Part shown: positions 10,167 through 22,880 of the stretch, piece after piece
Position numbering within the stretch: the first letter of the stretch is position 1
Layout: every line of letters starts with the position of its first letter
Assembly (NCBI GenBank): GCA_947588965.1
Contig: CANQAN010000003.1
Span: 62,001-126,000 of the forward strand
From: an uncultured Helicobacteraceae bacterium
GTDB taxonomy: Bacteria > Campylobacterota > Campylobacteria > Campylobacterales > Helicobacteraceae
Length of the DNA stretch: 64,000 nucleotides
Direction of reading: 5' to 3'
The notes under the pieces: model-generated
Seen by the model: the letters and a program-made list of their open reading frames with translations, nothing else
The model's database searches: none
Told to the model about the DNA's origin: nothing
Position numbers and translations under genes: made by a program

Positions 10167-10397
10167 ATGAAAGCGTATGTTTTACTAGAGTTTTTGGTCT
10201 TTATCGCGGTGTTAAATGTCATTATTTTTGCAATCTTAGGAACATTAAAACTACAATACCCCTCTTTGACACATGCATTGCACAACTCTTCAGAAAGTAT
10301 TACATTATGTAACAAAATCGCCGAAGATTGTATTTTTGAATCACCTTTTCAAGATGCCATGCCTTTCTTTGACACCAACTCTACAACTGCCCCATAA
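10167..10397 (+). CDS. Short pseudopilin-like protein
   Basis: MKAYVLLEFLVFIAVLNVIIFAILG: prepilin-like A|YVLLE cleavage site plus hydrophobic helix; first of three tandem genes. Confidence 0.5.
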   Translation: MKAYVLLEFLVFIAVLNVIIFAILGTLKLQYPSLTHALHNSSESITLCNKIAEDCIFESPFQDAMPFFDTNSTTAP

Positions 10398-11207
10398 ATG
10401 CGCAAATCAGCCTTTACACTAGTAGAAACACTCTATGCTCTGTTACTATTTGGAATATTTAGTCTTCTTATTGGAACATTATTTTTAGAAATTTATAAAA
10501 ACTACCGACAACAAAACACAAAAATCACTCAACAACTGCACACCCAAAATGCCCTTTTGCAAATCAAACGCATTTTTGAAAATTCACACCTCCAAAGTAT
10601 AAGAATTTCTGATGATACGCCAATTGCCAACACTCCAATCTCCTTGAAATCAAAAACACTCATGTTTTATCCTAAGGCAGAAGAGTTTGCACTCTTTCAA
10701 GACTTTGCACTTCCATGTGTGAGCGGAATCTTTGAACCAAAGTCTCTAGATTTGCGCACAAACCTCACCTTAGAATTCCTGCAATTTGATAAAAACGCGA
10801 TCCCAAAACTCAATCAAAACTGCAAAATATTCCAACCCAAATTTATGCCCAAGATCGCACTTTTGCTCACATCAAACTTCAATCCCCCTAAAGATTTCTA
10901 TAATCCCCATTTTCAAGGCAGAATCTTACGTCTTAATGCCCATTCTATCACACTAGAGATTCCGCCTTTTTTGCGACAAATGCAATCCCCAAAAATCGCA
11001 CCCAAAATTTTCATTCTCAATCAGCCATCGCTCTTGTATTTCAATGATTCTGTCACTCTACAAAATGCGGGAGAAAGTCCCAAAATTTTAGCCAAAGACT
11101 TAGATGATTTTATGATTCAAAAGCACCCGCTTGGATTGCTTCTAAAATTATGCACAAATGCTCCCGAAAAATCTTGTCAAAGTACCATTGTAGCAGAGTT
11201 AGAATGA
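10398..11207 (+). CDS. Type II pseudopilin (GspJ/PilW-like, prepilin N-terminal motif)
   Basis: MRKSAFTLVETLYALLLFGIFSLLIGTLFLEIYKNYR: canonical A|FTLVE motif. Confidence 0.8.
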   Translation: MRKSAFTLVETLYALLLFGIFSLLIGTLFLEIYKNYRQQNTKITQQLHTQNALLQIKRIFENSHLQSIRISDDTPIANTPISLKSKTLMFYPKAEEFALFQDFALPCVSGIFEPKSLDLRTNLTLEFLQFDKNAIPKLNQNCKIFQPKFMPKIALLLTSNFNPPKDFYNPHFQGRILRLNAHSITLEIPPFLRQMQSPKIAPKIFILNQPSLLYFNDSVTLQNAGESPKILAKDLDDFMIQKHPLGLLLKLCTNAPEKSCQSTIVAELE

Positions 11208-11626
11208 TGAATATAGCAAAAAATCACAAAAGAGGAATCATTCTTTTGCCCCTCATTTTGCTCGTCATTTTAGGCGCACTTGTCTTAATTTTAAGCCTCA
11301 AAATTGAATCCAACACCACAGATTTAGAACGTATTAATCAACACACATTGTGGCTGGATTTACATTTAAAAAGCGTCAAAGAACATCTCAAAACACTCCT
11401 CAAGCAAAATCAATTAACTCAAGTTCATTTTACAAAAGTCTCTCTACAAATTGGAGATTATTCCTATATCGCGATTCTCAAAAAAGCAGAAAACACACTC
11501 GCTCAAGACCAACACAATTTTGCCTATTACTTTGTAGATATTTTTGGAATCTATAGCGATAGTCAAAAGGAATTTTTACAAGAATTTTCAGTGCGCAGAT
11601 CTTTTGTTCTATGCTTAGAGGAATGA
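11204..11626 (+). CDS. Membrane-anchored pseudopilin-associated protein (PilX/GspK-like)
   Basis: MMNIAKNHKRGIILLPLILLVILGALVLILSLKIES; overlaps upstream pseudopilin stop (ATGATGA). Confidence 0.5.
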   Translation: MMNIAKNHKRGIILLPLILLVILGALVLILSLKIESNTTDLERINQHTLWLDLHLKSVKEHLKTLLKQNQLTQVHFTKVSLQIGDYSYIAILKKAENTLAQDQHNFAYYFVDIFGIYSDSQKEFLQEFSVRRSFVLCLEE

Positions 11627-11710
11627 TTGTAGAGGTTAAAAGTGAAAAGCTAGAAAAGTTAATAGAAAATATGCTACAATGAGGACTTTTGAAATTTTAA
11701 GCGCAGTTAT

Positions 11711-14301
<2,591 letters not shown>

Positions 14302-14305
<4 letters not shown>

Positions 14306-14907
14306 AAAATCTCAAGCCACTTTTATATTTATTTCTCATGCTAGGAATCCCTAGCCTATTGCTTGGCGCAAACGAAAATGTCGTGGATTGCAACATCATC
14401 TTTGAGCAGCGCAAAGCAGAGATTATGAAAGAGATTGAACGCATTGATGAGCAACAACAAGCCTTGCAAGCCTTGCAAAGCGCAACACAAAATGTCTTAG
14501 ACCAAAAAGAACAAGATCTCAAAAAGCGCGAAGTTGCCCTCAATCAAAAACAAAAGGAATTGGAAGAAAAAGAAGAGAGCCTCGAGCGCAAAATGAAGCG
14601 CAACGAAGAGATTCTCAAACAAATCAAAGGGGCGACACAAAGTAAGATTGGCGAGACTTACAGCGGAATGAAAGATTCCAAATCCGCAGCAATTTTAGAA
14701 AGCCTACCTGATAGCGAAGCAGCCGAAATTCTTTATGCGCTTGATACAAAAATCATGAGCAAGATCCTTGCTAAAATGGGACCGCAAAAGGCTGCCACAC
14801 TCACTAAAATGCTTCAAAAGGGACCTCCTTTTGGCGCAGAAGAGCAAGAAAAGGACGCCGTAGAAAAAGCAACAACACCTACAGGTAATGCAAATAGCAC
14901 AGAATAA
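14302..14907 (+). CDS. MotE-like / MgtE-N domain periplasmic flagellar-associated protein
   Basis: Signal peptide, long coiled coil, ILESLPDSEAAEILYALDTKIMSKILAKMGPQKAATLTKML (MgtE_N). Confidence 0.7.
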
Positions 14908-15017
14908 TAAATTTTATGCTTTTAAGGTGCTTAACTTAAGATTGCCCTAATGTTATTGTGCTACAATTCCGATTCTATTGACTCCAATCATTTTATATTT
15001 TTACAAAAAGGTCGGCA

Positions 15018-15446
15018 ATGAAACTCACCAAAATGGCAAAAACCAACGAAATCAAACGTGAATGGATTGTTTTGGATGCAAAAGACAAAACATTTGGGCG
15101 CCTCATCGCAGAGATTGCGGTGCTTTTAAGAGGAAAGCATAAGCCTTGCTACACGTCCAATGTGGATTGTGGCGATTTTGTCGTTGTCATCAACGCACAA
15201 AAGGTTAAATTCAGCGGCTTAAAACTAGAAGACAAAGAATATTTCACGCATTCTGGCTATTTTGGCAGTACGCGCTCAAAAACATTAAAAGAAATGCTTG
15301 AAAAACATCCAGAAAAGCTCTACAGATTGGCCGTGCGCGGTATGCTTCCTAAGACAAAATTAGGTCGCGCGATGATTAAAAAGCTCAAAGTCTATTGTGA
15401 TGCGAATCACCCACACAGCGCACAAGTCTCTAAAGAATCAAAATAA
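15018..15446 (+). CDS. rplM: 50S ribosomal protein L13
   Basis: EWIVLDAKDKTFGRLIAEIAVLLRGKHKPCYT. Confidence 0.98.
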   Translation: MKLTKMAKTNEIKREWIVLDAKDKTFGRLIAEIAVLLRGKHKPCYTSNVDCGDFVVVINAQKVKFSGLKLEDKEYFTHSGYFGSTRSKTLKEMLEKHPEKLYRLAVRGMLPKTKLGRAMIKKLKVYCDANHPHSAQVSKESK

Positions 15447-15455
15447 GGATTGATA

Positions 15456-15845
15456 ATGGCAAAAATCTACGCAACAGGAAAAAGAAAAACAGCGATTGCA
15501 AAGGTATGGCTCACTCCGGGAAGCGGAAAACTTAGCATTAACACGACAAATCTCAATGATTGGCTCGGCGGACATGAGGCTATCAAAATGAAAGTTATGC
15601 AGCCTCTGCTCTTGACCAAACAAGAAAAAAGTGTTGATATCATCGCATTGACACAGGGTAGTGGCTACTCCGCGCAAGCAGAGGCTTTGAGACATGGAAT
15701 CTCAAAGGCTCTAGCCCTTTATGATGCGAACTTCAGAGCCATCCTTAAACCAAAGGGACTTTTGACGCGCGATTCAAGGGTTGTTGAGCGCAAAAAGTAT
15801 GGGAAGCGCAAGGCAAGAAGAAGCCCACAATTCTCAAAAAGATAA
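15456..15845 (+). CDS. rpsI: 30S ribosomal protein S9
   Basis: [25 protein letters not shown] ... [14 protein letters not shown]. Confidence 0.98.
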   Translation: MAKIYATGKRKTAIAKVWLTPGSGKLSINTTNLNDWLGGHEAIKMKVMQPLLLTKQEKSVDIIALTQGSGYSAQAEALRHGISKALALYDANFRAILKPKGLLTRDSRVVERKKYGKRKARRSPQFSKR

Positions 15846-15854
15846 GAATTCTCT

Positions 15855-15890
15855 CCAAGCTTCTTTTTTGGGGGAGCTTGGCTTTTTGCT
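15855..15890 (+). terminator. Rho-independent terminator after rpsI
   Basis: CCAAGCT (15855-15861) pairs with AGCTTGG (15875-15881), followed by CTTTTTGCTTTTT. Confidence 0.75.
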
Positions 15891-15962
15891 TTTTCTTTGG
15901 ATTCCCCTTACAACCCTATGCAAAGCCCACATGCAAACACGCAAAACTCACTCTTTCACATA

Positions 15963-18014
15963 ATGCCTCACTCACTCCTGCATTGTTTTTTTATTTTAAC
16001 ACTTTGTTTTGTGCATTTTGGACTCCATTTTCTAGACTTTCAATCCCTCGCTCAAAACCCACAAAACTTTTTTGATGGTTCATTGATTCTCACCTCCTTT
16101 GATGCCTACCATTACGCTAAGGGTGCAAGAGAATTTTTAGAATCCACTATCTTTTCAAGTCTGAAAAACCTTGATTCACTGCACCCTCTGGCAATTCTTG
16201 GTGGGATTTGCGCTCATTTTGTAGGCTTAGAAAACATGATGTGTTTTGGAAGTGTGTTTTTAGGATTCTTTACGATTCTTGCGCTCTATTTTTTGACGCA
16301 TTTACTTTTAGAATCTCTCATCTCCGGTGCTTTCCCATCTTCCCTTTTGGCCTTTTTGTCTTTTTTATCAAGCCTTATTGGCTTATCATTGCCAAGCTTC
16401 TATCAGCGCGTAGGGGCAGGATATTTTGACACCGATATGCTCCTCTTAGCTTTTCCGCTTCTTTTTTGCGCTTTTTTAATTCTGTTTTTAGAGAGGGAGA
16501 GATTCACCGCTCTCGTCTTGCTTGGAATCGCTGGATACTGCGCCATATCTTGGCACAATGGAATCCAAAGTCTGCTCTTGCTTGGATTTTGTCTTTTTGT
16601 GATAACAGAATTCCTATTTGCCATCAAAACACGCAAAATTCCGCAACAATCTCGTGCTCTCTTTTGTGTTCTTTGTATCATTTTAACCCCATCAAAGCTC
16701 TGTCCTTTTGCCCTTATCTTGTTTCTGCTACTCTTCAGATTTTTCCCAAAAGCTCTTTGGACACTGTGCGCTTTGAGCCTTATCTATAGCCTGTGTTTTG
16801 GGCTTTTTGAACCGCTCTTTGCGCAAGTACAAGCCTATTTCTTTGGTGCGACACAACACGCACACTCTTTTGTATTCCATTCTGTCGTCCCTACGATTTT
16901 AGAAACAATGCCCATTTCTCTTAGAACACTCATAAATCGCAGTGGTGGGATTTTCATTTTCACGCTTGGAATCTTAGGATTCTTGCTCTTTTGTATTTTT
17001 TGTCTTTGCATTTTGTTTTTTGGACTCAAGACAGACACGAGATGGCGCCCATCCTTCCTTTATGCATTCTTTTTTTTGCTCCCTTTTTGCATTTTAGGCT
17101 TTGCCTCTCTTAAAATCGGAGCACGCTTCAATCTCTTTTTAATGCCCATCATTGCGCTAGGCTTTGGAATCCTATCATTATGGGCATTTGCAAAGTTTAA
17201 GCCTAAAAATTCTTTACTCTGCTTTTTAAGCGTTTGTATCGCAGGATTTATGGGGACTTTAAAGTATCAGATCCCACAACCCATTCTTTCGCAAGAGGAG
17301 ATCAACGCCTTTGTAGAGTTGGATGACAGACTTTCAAAAGAGGATTTTATCTTTTCTTGGTGGGATTATGGCTATGCGTTGCGCTATTTCACAAAGGCAC
17401 AAGTATTTTTGGATGGTGGGCGCCATTCTGGTGCGGCCAACTATCCGATTGCTAAAATCCTCCTTAGCGACTCCCCGATTCTTTTCTATAACTTCTCTGC
17501 ACTCCTTGCAAAGACGCTTCAAGCACTTCCACAAAACTCTTGGAGCCAAGCCTTTGAATCACTTTTTTTGCAGACAAAATTTGAAAATGTTGAATCTTTT
17601 TTGCATTCATTAAGCACAGAAATCAAACCAAACATTTTATCCAATAACGCACAAATTTATTGGGTTTTGCCCTTTAGAATCCTACCGCTTCTAGCCAATC
17701 TCAATACCTTTGCAAATCTCAATCCAAAAAATGGAAAACCACTCAAAGAGAGCTTTTTTGCCTTTCTAGAGAGCCCAAAAACCCCTCAATTTACCCACAA
17801 AAAAGACATTGTTTTTTACAAAAATTTTTATATTTCCACAAATTCACAAAAAGATTCAGCCCTCACACAAATTTATTTAGGAAGAAATTCACTTATGTTA
17901 AGTAATGATTATCTCAATAGCAATATCATTCAAATGTTACTCTTTCAAAATAATCCGCCAATGACCATCGCCAACGGCGAACTTGTACGCATCTATCAAC
18001 TAAAGGAGCTTTAA
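15963..18014 (+). CDS. pglB: Oligosaccharyltransferase, STT3/PglB family (ORF extends upstream to 15897)
   Basis: Multi-TM N-terminal half and WWDYG catalytic-recognition motif at 17358-17372 (FSWWDYGYALRYF). Confidence 0.9.
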   Translation: MPHSLLHCFFILTLCFVHFGLHFLDFQSLAQNPQNFFDGSLILTSFDAYHYAKGAREFLESTIFSSLKNLDSLHPLAILGGICAHFVGLENMMCFGSVFLGFFTILALYFLTHLLLESLISGAFPSSLLAFLSFLSSLIGLSLPSFYQRVGAGYFDTDMLLLAFPLLFCAFLILFLERERFTALVLLGIAGYCAISWHNGIQSLLLLGFCLFVITEFLFAIKTRKIPQQSRALFCVLCIILTPSKLCPFALILFLLLFRFFPKALWTLCALSLIYSLCFGLFEPLFAQVQAYFFGATQHAHSFVFHSVVPTILETMPISLRTLINRSGGIFIFTLGILGFLLFCIFCLCILFFGLKTDTRWRPSFLYAFFFLLPFCILGFASLKIGARFNLFLMPIIALGFGILSLWAFAKFKPKNSLLCFLSVCIAGFMGTLKYQIPQPILSQEEINAFVELDDRLSKEDFIFSWWDYGYALRYFTKAQVFLDGGRHSGAANYPIAKILLSDSPILFYNFSALLAKTLQALPQNSWSQAFESLFLQTKFENVESFLHSLSTEIKPNILSNNAQIYWVLPFRILPLLANLNTFANLNPKNGKPLKESFFAFLESPKTPQFTHKKDIVFYKNFYISTNSQKDSALTQIYLGRNSLMLSNDYLNSNIIQMLLFQNNPPMTIANGELVRIYQLKEL

Positions 18015-19877
18015 ATGTGTGGAATCGCGGGAGCCTTAAATCTACCAAAACACTCACAAGAATCCATTTGTGATTCAATGCGTCATCGCGGACCCGATGA
18101 TAGTGGCGCATTTTATGAAAACACAAGTGGAGGATTGTTGCAATTTTTTCACACGCGACTTAGCATTCAAGACCTAAGTCCCTTAGCACATCAACCCATG
18201 CGACACGATGAAATCTGTCTTGTTTTCAATGGAGAAATCTACAATCATTTAGAATTCCGCAAAAATCTCAATTTTCCCTTCAAAACACACAGCGATACAG
18301 AGACGATTCTGGCTTTATTTGCGCATTTTGGTGCGGATTTTTTAAAGAAACTCAATGACTTTGATGGAATGTTTGCTCTCGCTCTCTATGACAAAAAAAC
18401 TCAAAAAGTATATTTTGCACGCGACAGAATGGGCAAAAAGCCTCTTTTTTGCTATCAAAATGCCGACAAATTCGCCTTCGCAAGTGAGCTAAACACTCTG
18501 CATTCTTTATTAGATTGCACACTAGAAATTGACTTTGAATCCCTAAAATTCTATTTACAAAGCGGATTCTTTTATCGCGATGGAAGCCCCTATAAAAAGA
18601 CTTTTTCAATTCCAAATGCAAGTTATGCAATCCTAGATTTGGACACAAACAAGCTAGAGATTCACCCCTATTTTGATTTGAAATCATATTACAAAAAACC
18701 AAAAATCAAAGATGAAAATGAGGCTCTTGAGATTTGTGAAAACCTCTTAAAGCAGAGCATACACAACCGCATAACTTCTTCGGATCTAGAAGTGGGCGCA
18801 TTCCTAAGTGGTGGAATTGACAGCTCTCTCATTGTTGCATTTTGTTCTCAAATGATTCCAAATTTGCGCACATTTACCGTGAGTTTTGATAATGCAAGTT
18901 TTGATGAGAGTTTTCTAGCACGTCTTACTGCTAAGCGCTACCATACAAAGCATGAGGAATTGCGCATTCATACAAATCTCACAGAAGATGTGCCAAAAAT
19001 TCTACAAAATTATGGGCGCCCCTTTTTTGATAGCTCCGCAATCCCAAGCTACTATGTTGCAAAAGCCGCTAAGGCACATTTAAATGTAATTCTCAATGGC
19101 GATGGTGCCGATGAACTTTTTGGTGGTTATAGACGCTATGTTGGACATTTGCTCTGCACGAAGATCGCACCCTTTAGCGCATTTTCAAATGTACTCTTAA
19201 AATTCCTCCCCAATCCACACAATAAGCAGTCCCTCTACACTTACCTCATCCGACTTTTGCAAATGGTGAAATCTTACAAGAAAAATTTAGGGGATTATTA
19301 TCTGTGTGCAACGACGGATATTTTCTTAGGAACACAACATTTTGAATCGCAGATGTTGCGCGATTTCAATCAAGAAATTCAAGCCATTTTTAATGACAAC
19401 CTCTCTCCCCTCTCTCCTATGCTTTTGTGTGATGCACACTTTTTGCTTTTGTGTGATTTATTACCCAAAATGGACATAGCAACTATGGCAAACTCTCTAG
19501 AAGGACGTTCTCCTTTTCTCTCAAAGTCTCTCGTGGAATTTGCCCCACAGCTTGACGATTCACTCAAAGTGCGCAAAAAGGTTACAAAATATCTCTTAAG
19601 AAAGTTAGCACAAAAATATCTTGACACAGAAATTGTCTATGCCAAAAAACGTGGCTTTGAAGTTCCATTAGAATCTTGGATTGACGGAGAATTAAAACCT
19701 TTAATTTTTGACACATTACACACACCGCAAATTTCACAAGAATTCTTAGGAAAAAATACGCTAGAATCTCTTTGCACAAAACCACATCTCTACTCAAGTC
19801 AAAAACGTGCCAAAATGCTTTGGAGCTTGTTTGCACTTGAAGTGTGGTTTCAAAATCAAAAAAAGATAGCACAATGA
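18015..19877 (+). CDS. asnB: Asparagine synthase (glutamine-hydrolysing)-like amidotransferase
   Basis: MCGIAGALN class II GATase N-terminal Cys, RHRGPDDSG, SGGIDSSLIVAF PP-loop. Confidence 0.92.
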   Translation: MCGIAGALNLPKHSQESICDSMRHRGPDDSGAFYENTSGGLLQFFHTRLSIQDLSPLAHQPMRHDEICLVFNGEIYNHLEFRKNLNFPFKTHSDTETILALFAHFGADFLKKLNDFDGMFALALYDKKTQKVYFARDRMGKKPLFCYQNADKFAFASELNTLHSLLDCTLEIDFESLKFYLQSGFFYRDGSPYKKTFSIPNASYAILDLDTNKLEIHPYFDLKSYYKKPKIKDENEALEICENLLKQSIHNRITSSDLEVGAFLSGGIDSSLIVAFCSQMIPNLRTFTVSFDNASFDESFLARLTAKRYHTKHEELRIHTNLTEDVPKILQNYGRPFFDSSAIPSYYVAKAAKAHLNVILNGDGADELFGGYRRYVGHLLCTKIAPFSAFSNVLLKFLPNPHNKQSLYTYLIRLLQMVKSYKKNLGDYYLCATTDIFLGTQHFESQMLRDFNQEIQAIFNDNLSPLSPMLLCDAHFLLLCDLLPKMDIATMANSLEGRSPFLSKSLVEFAPQLDDSLKVRKKVTKYLLRKLAQKYLDTEIVYAKKRGFEVPLESWIDGELKPLIFDTLHTPQISQEFLGKNTLESLCTKPHLYSSQKRAKMLWSLFALEVWFQNQKKIAQ

Positions 19878-20656
19878 AACTGACAAAAGAAGAATTAGAA
19901 CGTTACAATCGCAATATTTTGCTCACAGGAATCGGAGAAGAAGGGCAATTGAAGCTAAAAAATGCAAAGGTTTTTGTCATAGGTGCAGGTGGGCTTGGCT
20001 CATCTGTCCTCTATTATCTTGCTGCAGCAGGAGTTGGAAATCTTGGCATCTGTGATGGCGATGTTGTTGAATCAAGCAATCTTCAGCGACAAATCCTCCA
20101 TAATATCCGTGATATTAATAAAAACAAGGCACAATCTGCTTATGAAAAGCTCTATGCCCTCAATCCAAATTTAAATCTCAAAACCTTTGAAACGCGCTTA
20201 AATGCAGAGAATATCATTGAGACTATAAAAAATTATGATTTGATCATTGAGGCTACGGATGTATTCAGTGCAAAATTCTTAATTAATGACGCGTGCGTAC
20301 TAGCAAATAAAACACTCGTACGCGCAAGCGCCTTGCATTTTAGCGGACAAATTATGAGCATAAAGCCAAAAGAAAGCGCCTGCTATGCCTGTCTCTTTGA
20401 TGCGCCCCCTCAACATGAAATGCCAACGGGCGCAACTGTAGGGATTCTTGGCGCCGTTGCTGGACTTTTTGGTTGCTTGGAAGCTAATGAAGCGATTAAA
20501 ATCATAACGGGCGTGGGCGAACCCCTCTTTGACAAACTTCTCACTTGCGATGTGCGCTCTATGGATTTTAGAAAAATTGCCATTAAGCGCAATAAAAATT
20601 GTCGCGTCTGTGGCACAAAGGGAATCAAAAAGCTTGATGGGGACTTGTATTGCTAG
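19874..20656 (+). CDS. ThiF/MoeB/HesA family adenylyltransferase
   Basis: ERYNRNILLTGIGEEGQLKLKNAKVFVIGAGGLGSSVLYYLAAAGVG, CxxC zinc pairs. Confidence 0.9.
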   Translation: MKLTKEELERYNRNILLTGIGEEGQLKLKNAKVFVIGAGGLGSSVLYYLAAAGVGNLGICDGDVVESSNLQRQILHNIRDINKNKAQSAYEKLYALNPNLNLKTFETRLNAENIIETIKNYDLIIEATDVFSAKFLINDACVLANKTLVRASALHFSGQIMSIKPKESACYACLFDAPPQHEMPTGATVGILGAVAGLFGCLEANEAIKIITGVGEPLFDKLLTCDVRSMDFRKIAIKRNKNCRVCGTKGIKKLDGDLYC

Positions 20657-21708
20657 AATCGCAAAGCCTAAGCTTTGGCGCTTTTATGCAAGAGTGGCTC
20701 TATGGAGAGGGCGCAAACATTTTTCACACAGAGGGCTATTATCACAGTCCACGCGTAGGGATTAATGGTGATTTTTACACTAATGTTAGTGTGGGCGTGT
20801 TTTTTGGCTATTGTCTTGGGTATTATCTGCACACATTTTTACAAGAAAATTCGCCAAAGGGAAAAATCGCCATTGTAGAAATTGGAAGCGAAAGAGGATG
20901 TTTGATTGCTGATATTGCGGAGTTTTTTGCCCTTTATGACAAAACTTATTCAATAGATTTTTTGATTTTAGAACCCCTTTTGAATCTGCAAAAAGTCCAG
21001 AAAGAAACCTTTAGCGCAAGAAAACTGCCTTATTCTCTAAAATGTGTTTTGGACTTCACAGATTTGAAAGAGTGCGCATATGATTGCCTATTGTTCGTTA
21101 GCAACGAGCTTTTAGACGCATTTCCCTGCGAATTAGTTTATGATTCAAAAATGGCCACCATTCAGATTCACTCTGACAAAAATGTGGAATTGTTTTTTGT
21201 CCCTGCGCAAAAAGAAATTCTAGAATTTGCGGAATCCTTTGAGATTCAACGTGGCGAGATTCCACTTAATTCATTAACATTTGTTAATAATATTGCCCAT
21301 TCCGCAAAACAATGGTTGTTTTTAAGCTTTGATTATGGCGCATTACATGTGCGCAATGAGTTTTCTCTCCGCTTCTATCACAATCACACCACAACAAACC
21401 TTTTTTCCTCTCCGCATTCAACACAATACAATGCACAAACTCTGCAAAATTTTGCCCAAACAGACATAACCTATGATGTGAATTTCGCACTGTGGAAAGA
21501 GCTTTTTATCAAGGCGGGAGGGGATGAGCTTTTTATCAAACATCAAAACCGTGCGCTTGTAGATATGGGACTTGATAGAATGTGTTCTTGGTATATTGAA
21601 CGCTTTGGGCTGGAATCCTACATGCAACAAAGCGCAAAACTCCGCACACTCATTTCGCCAGGTGCGTTTGGCGAGAGATTCTTTGGCTTTGCGTTTGCAA
21701 ATTTCTAG
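20650..21708 (+). CDS. MidA/NDUFAF7-family SAM-dependent methyltransferase
   Basis: FHTEGYYHSPRVGINGDFYTNVSVGVFFG ... LFVSNELLDAFP ... LFLSFDYG. Confidence 0.8.
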   Translation: MLESQSLSFGAFMQEWLYGEGANIFHTEGYYHSPRVGINGDFYTNVSVGVFFGYCLGYYLHTFLQENSPKGKIAIVEIGSERGCLIADIAEFFALYDKTYSIDFLILEPLLNLQKVQKETFSARKLPYSLKCVLDFTDLKECAYDCLLFVSNELLDAFPCELVYDSKMATIQIHSDKNVELFFVPAQKEILEFAESFEIQRGEIPLNSLTFVNNIAHSAKQWLFLSFDYGALHVRNEFSLRFYHNHTTTNLFSSPHSTQYNAQTLQNFAQTDITYDVNFALWKELFIKAGGDELFIKHQNRALVDMGLDRMCSWYIERFGLESYMQQSAKLRTLISPGAFGERFFGFAFANF

Positions 21709-21768
21709 CGCGATTTTATACTTTCTTAAAGCCTATTTGTGTAGAATCAGGCATTTAAAAGGTTTGCA

Positions 21769-22317
21769 ATGTCTAAAAAAGTTTTGATTTTTTCTATCTT
21801 TGTATTCACCGCACTCATCATTGCCTCAAACTATCTCGTGCAATTCCCTATTAATAGCTTTCTAACCTATGGCGCACTCACCTACCCCTTCACTTTTCTC
21901 TTATCTGACATTCTTGCCGAACGTTACAGCAAACAAGAAACGCTCAAAGTTGTTCGCATCGGAATCCTATGCGCTTTCATTCCCTCTTTGTTTCTTGCAG
22001 ATTTGCGCATAGCCATTGCGAGCGTGAGCGCATTTTTCATTGCACAGCAGATTGATGTCTATATGTTTTATTGGATTAAATCCAAACTCCCTAAAATTTG
22101 GTGGTTAAGAAGCGCGGGAAGCACAGCTTTTTCTCAATTTGTTGATACAATGATTTTTTTCCATGTTGCCTTTTTATTCATAATGCCTTGGGAAAATGTT
22201 CTTGCATTAATGTTCGGAGATTATATGATAAAGTTCCTTTTTGCTTTCACAAACACGCCACTATTCTATCTTTTTGGAATTAAGATGCGTAAATTTCTTG
22301 GAGTATTTGTGCAATGA
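21769..22317 (+). CDS. Queuosine precursor transporter (YhhQ/VUT family)
   Basis: SNYLVQFPINSFLTYGALTYPFTFLLSDILAERYSKQ. Confidence 0.88.
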   Translation: MSKKVLIFSIFVFTALIIASNYLVQFPINSFLTYGALTYPFTFLLSDILAERYSKQETLKVVRIGILCAFIPSLFLADLRIAIASVSAFFIAQQIDVYMFYWIKSKLPKIWWLRSAGSTAFSQFVDTMIFFHVAFLFIMPWENVLALMFGDYMIKFLFAFTNTPLFYLFGIKMRKFLGVFVQ

Positions 22318-22880
22318 AACAGAGACGCAAAGTTGTCTTTTTCGATCGCGATGGTGTCGTGAATATTGAGGACAACCCCTATGGCTACGAGATTGAAACA
22401 TTCTATTTTGCCCCCTCGTTTATGGAGCTGTTTTTAGAGCTGAAAAAGCAAGATGCGCTTTGCTTTGTCGTTACTAATCAATCGGGAATCCATCGCGGAA
22501 TCTTTAGTACAAAAGACTTTGAAATTCTAAGCGCATTTATGCAAAATTGCATAAGATCTTCTCTTATGTTGCCTTTACGCAAGAGTGGTTTTGTACCAAA
22601 AAATATCGGCTTTGATGGAATCTATTTTTGTCCGCACAAAGAAGAAGAAAATTGCTCTTGTCGCAAACCAAAGCCCGATATGCTTAAGAGGGCAATTGTG
22701 GATTTCAATCTCAATCTTAGAGATTATGATTCCTATATTTTGGGAGACAAGGATACAGATATGCAAGCGGGGCTTAGCGTTGGCATTGAAACAAGAATCC
22801 TCATTGGTGATGCCGATGCCCCAAATGCAACACACAGGGCAAAGGATTTAAAAGAGTCACAGCGCATTATTTTCTCATAA
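22314..22880 (+). CDS. gmhB: D-glycero-beta-D-manno-heptose 1,7-bisphosphate 7-phosphatase
   Basis: VVFFDRDGVVNIEDNPYGYE, CPHKEEENCSCRKPKPDML, LGDKDTDMQAG. Confidence 0.9.
   Translation: MKQRRKVVFFDRDGVVNIEDNPYGYEIETFYFAPSFMELFLELKKQDALCFVVTNQSGIHRGIFSTKDFEILSAFMQNCIRSSLMLPLRKSGFVPKNIGFDGIYFCPHKEEENCSCRKPKPDMLKRAIVDFNLNLRDYDSYILGDKDTDMQAGLSVGIETRILIGDADAPNATHRAKDLKESQRIIFS

Noticed and set aside
17067-17077. T8 run in pglB as a contingency tract
   Set aside because: Encodes Phe-rich TM sequence in an AT-rich gene; no frame disruption.
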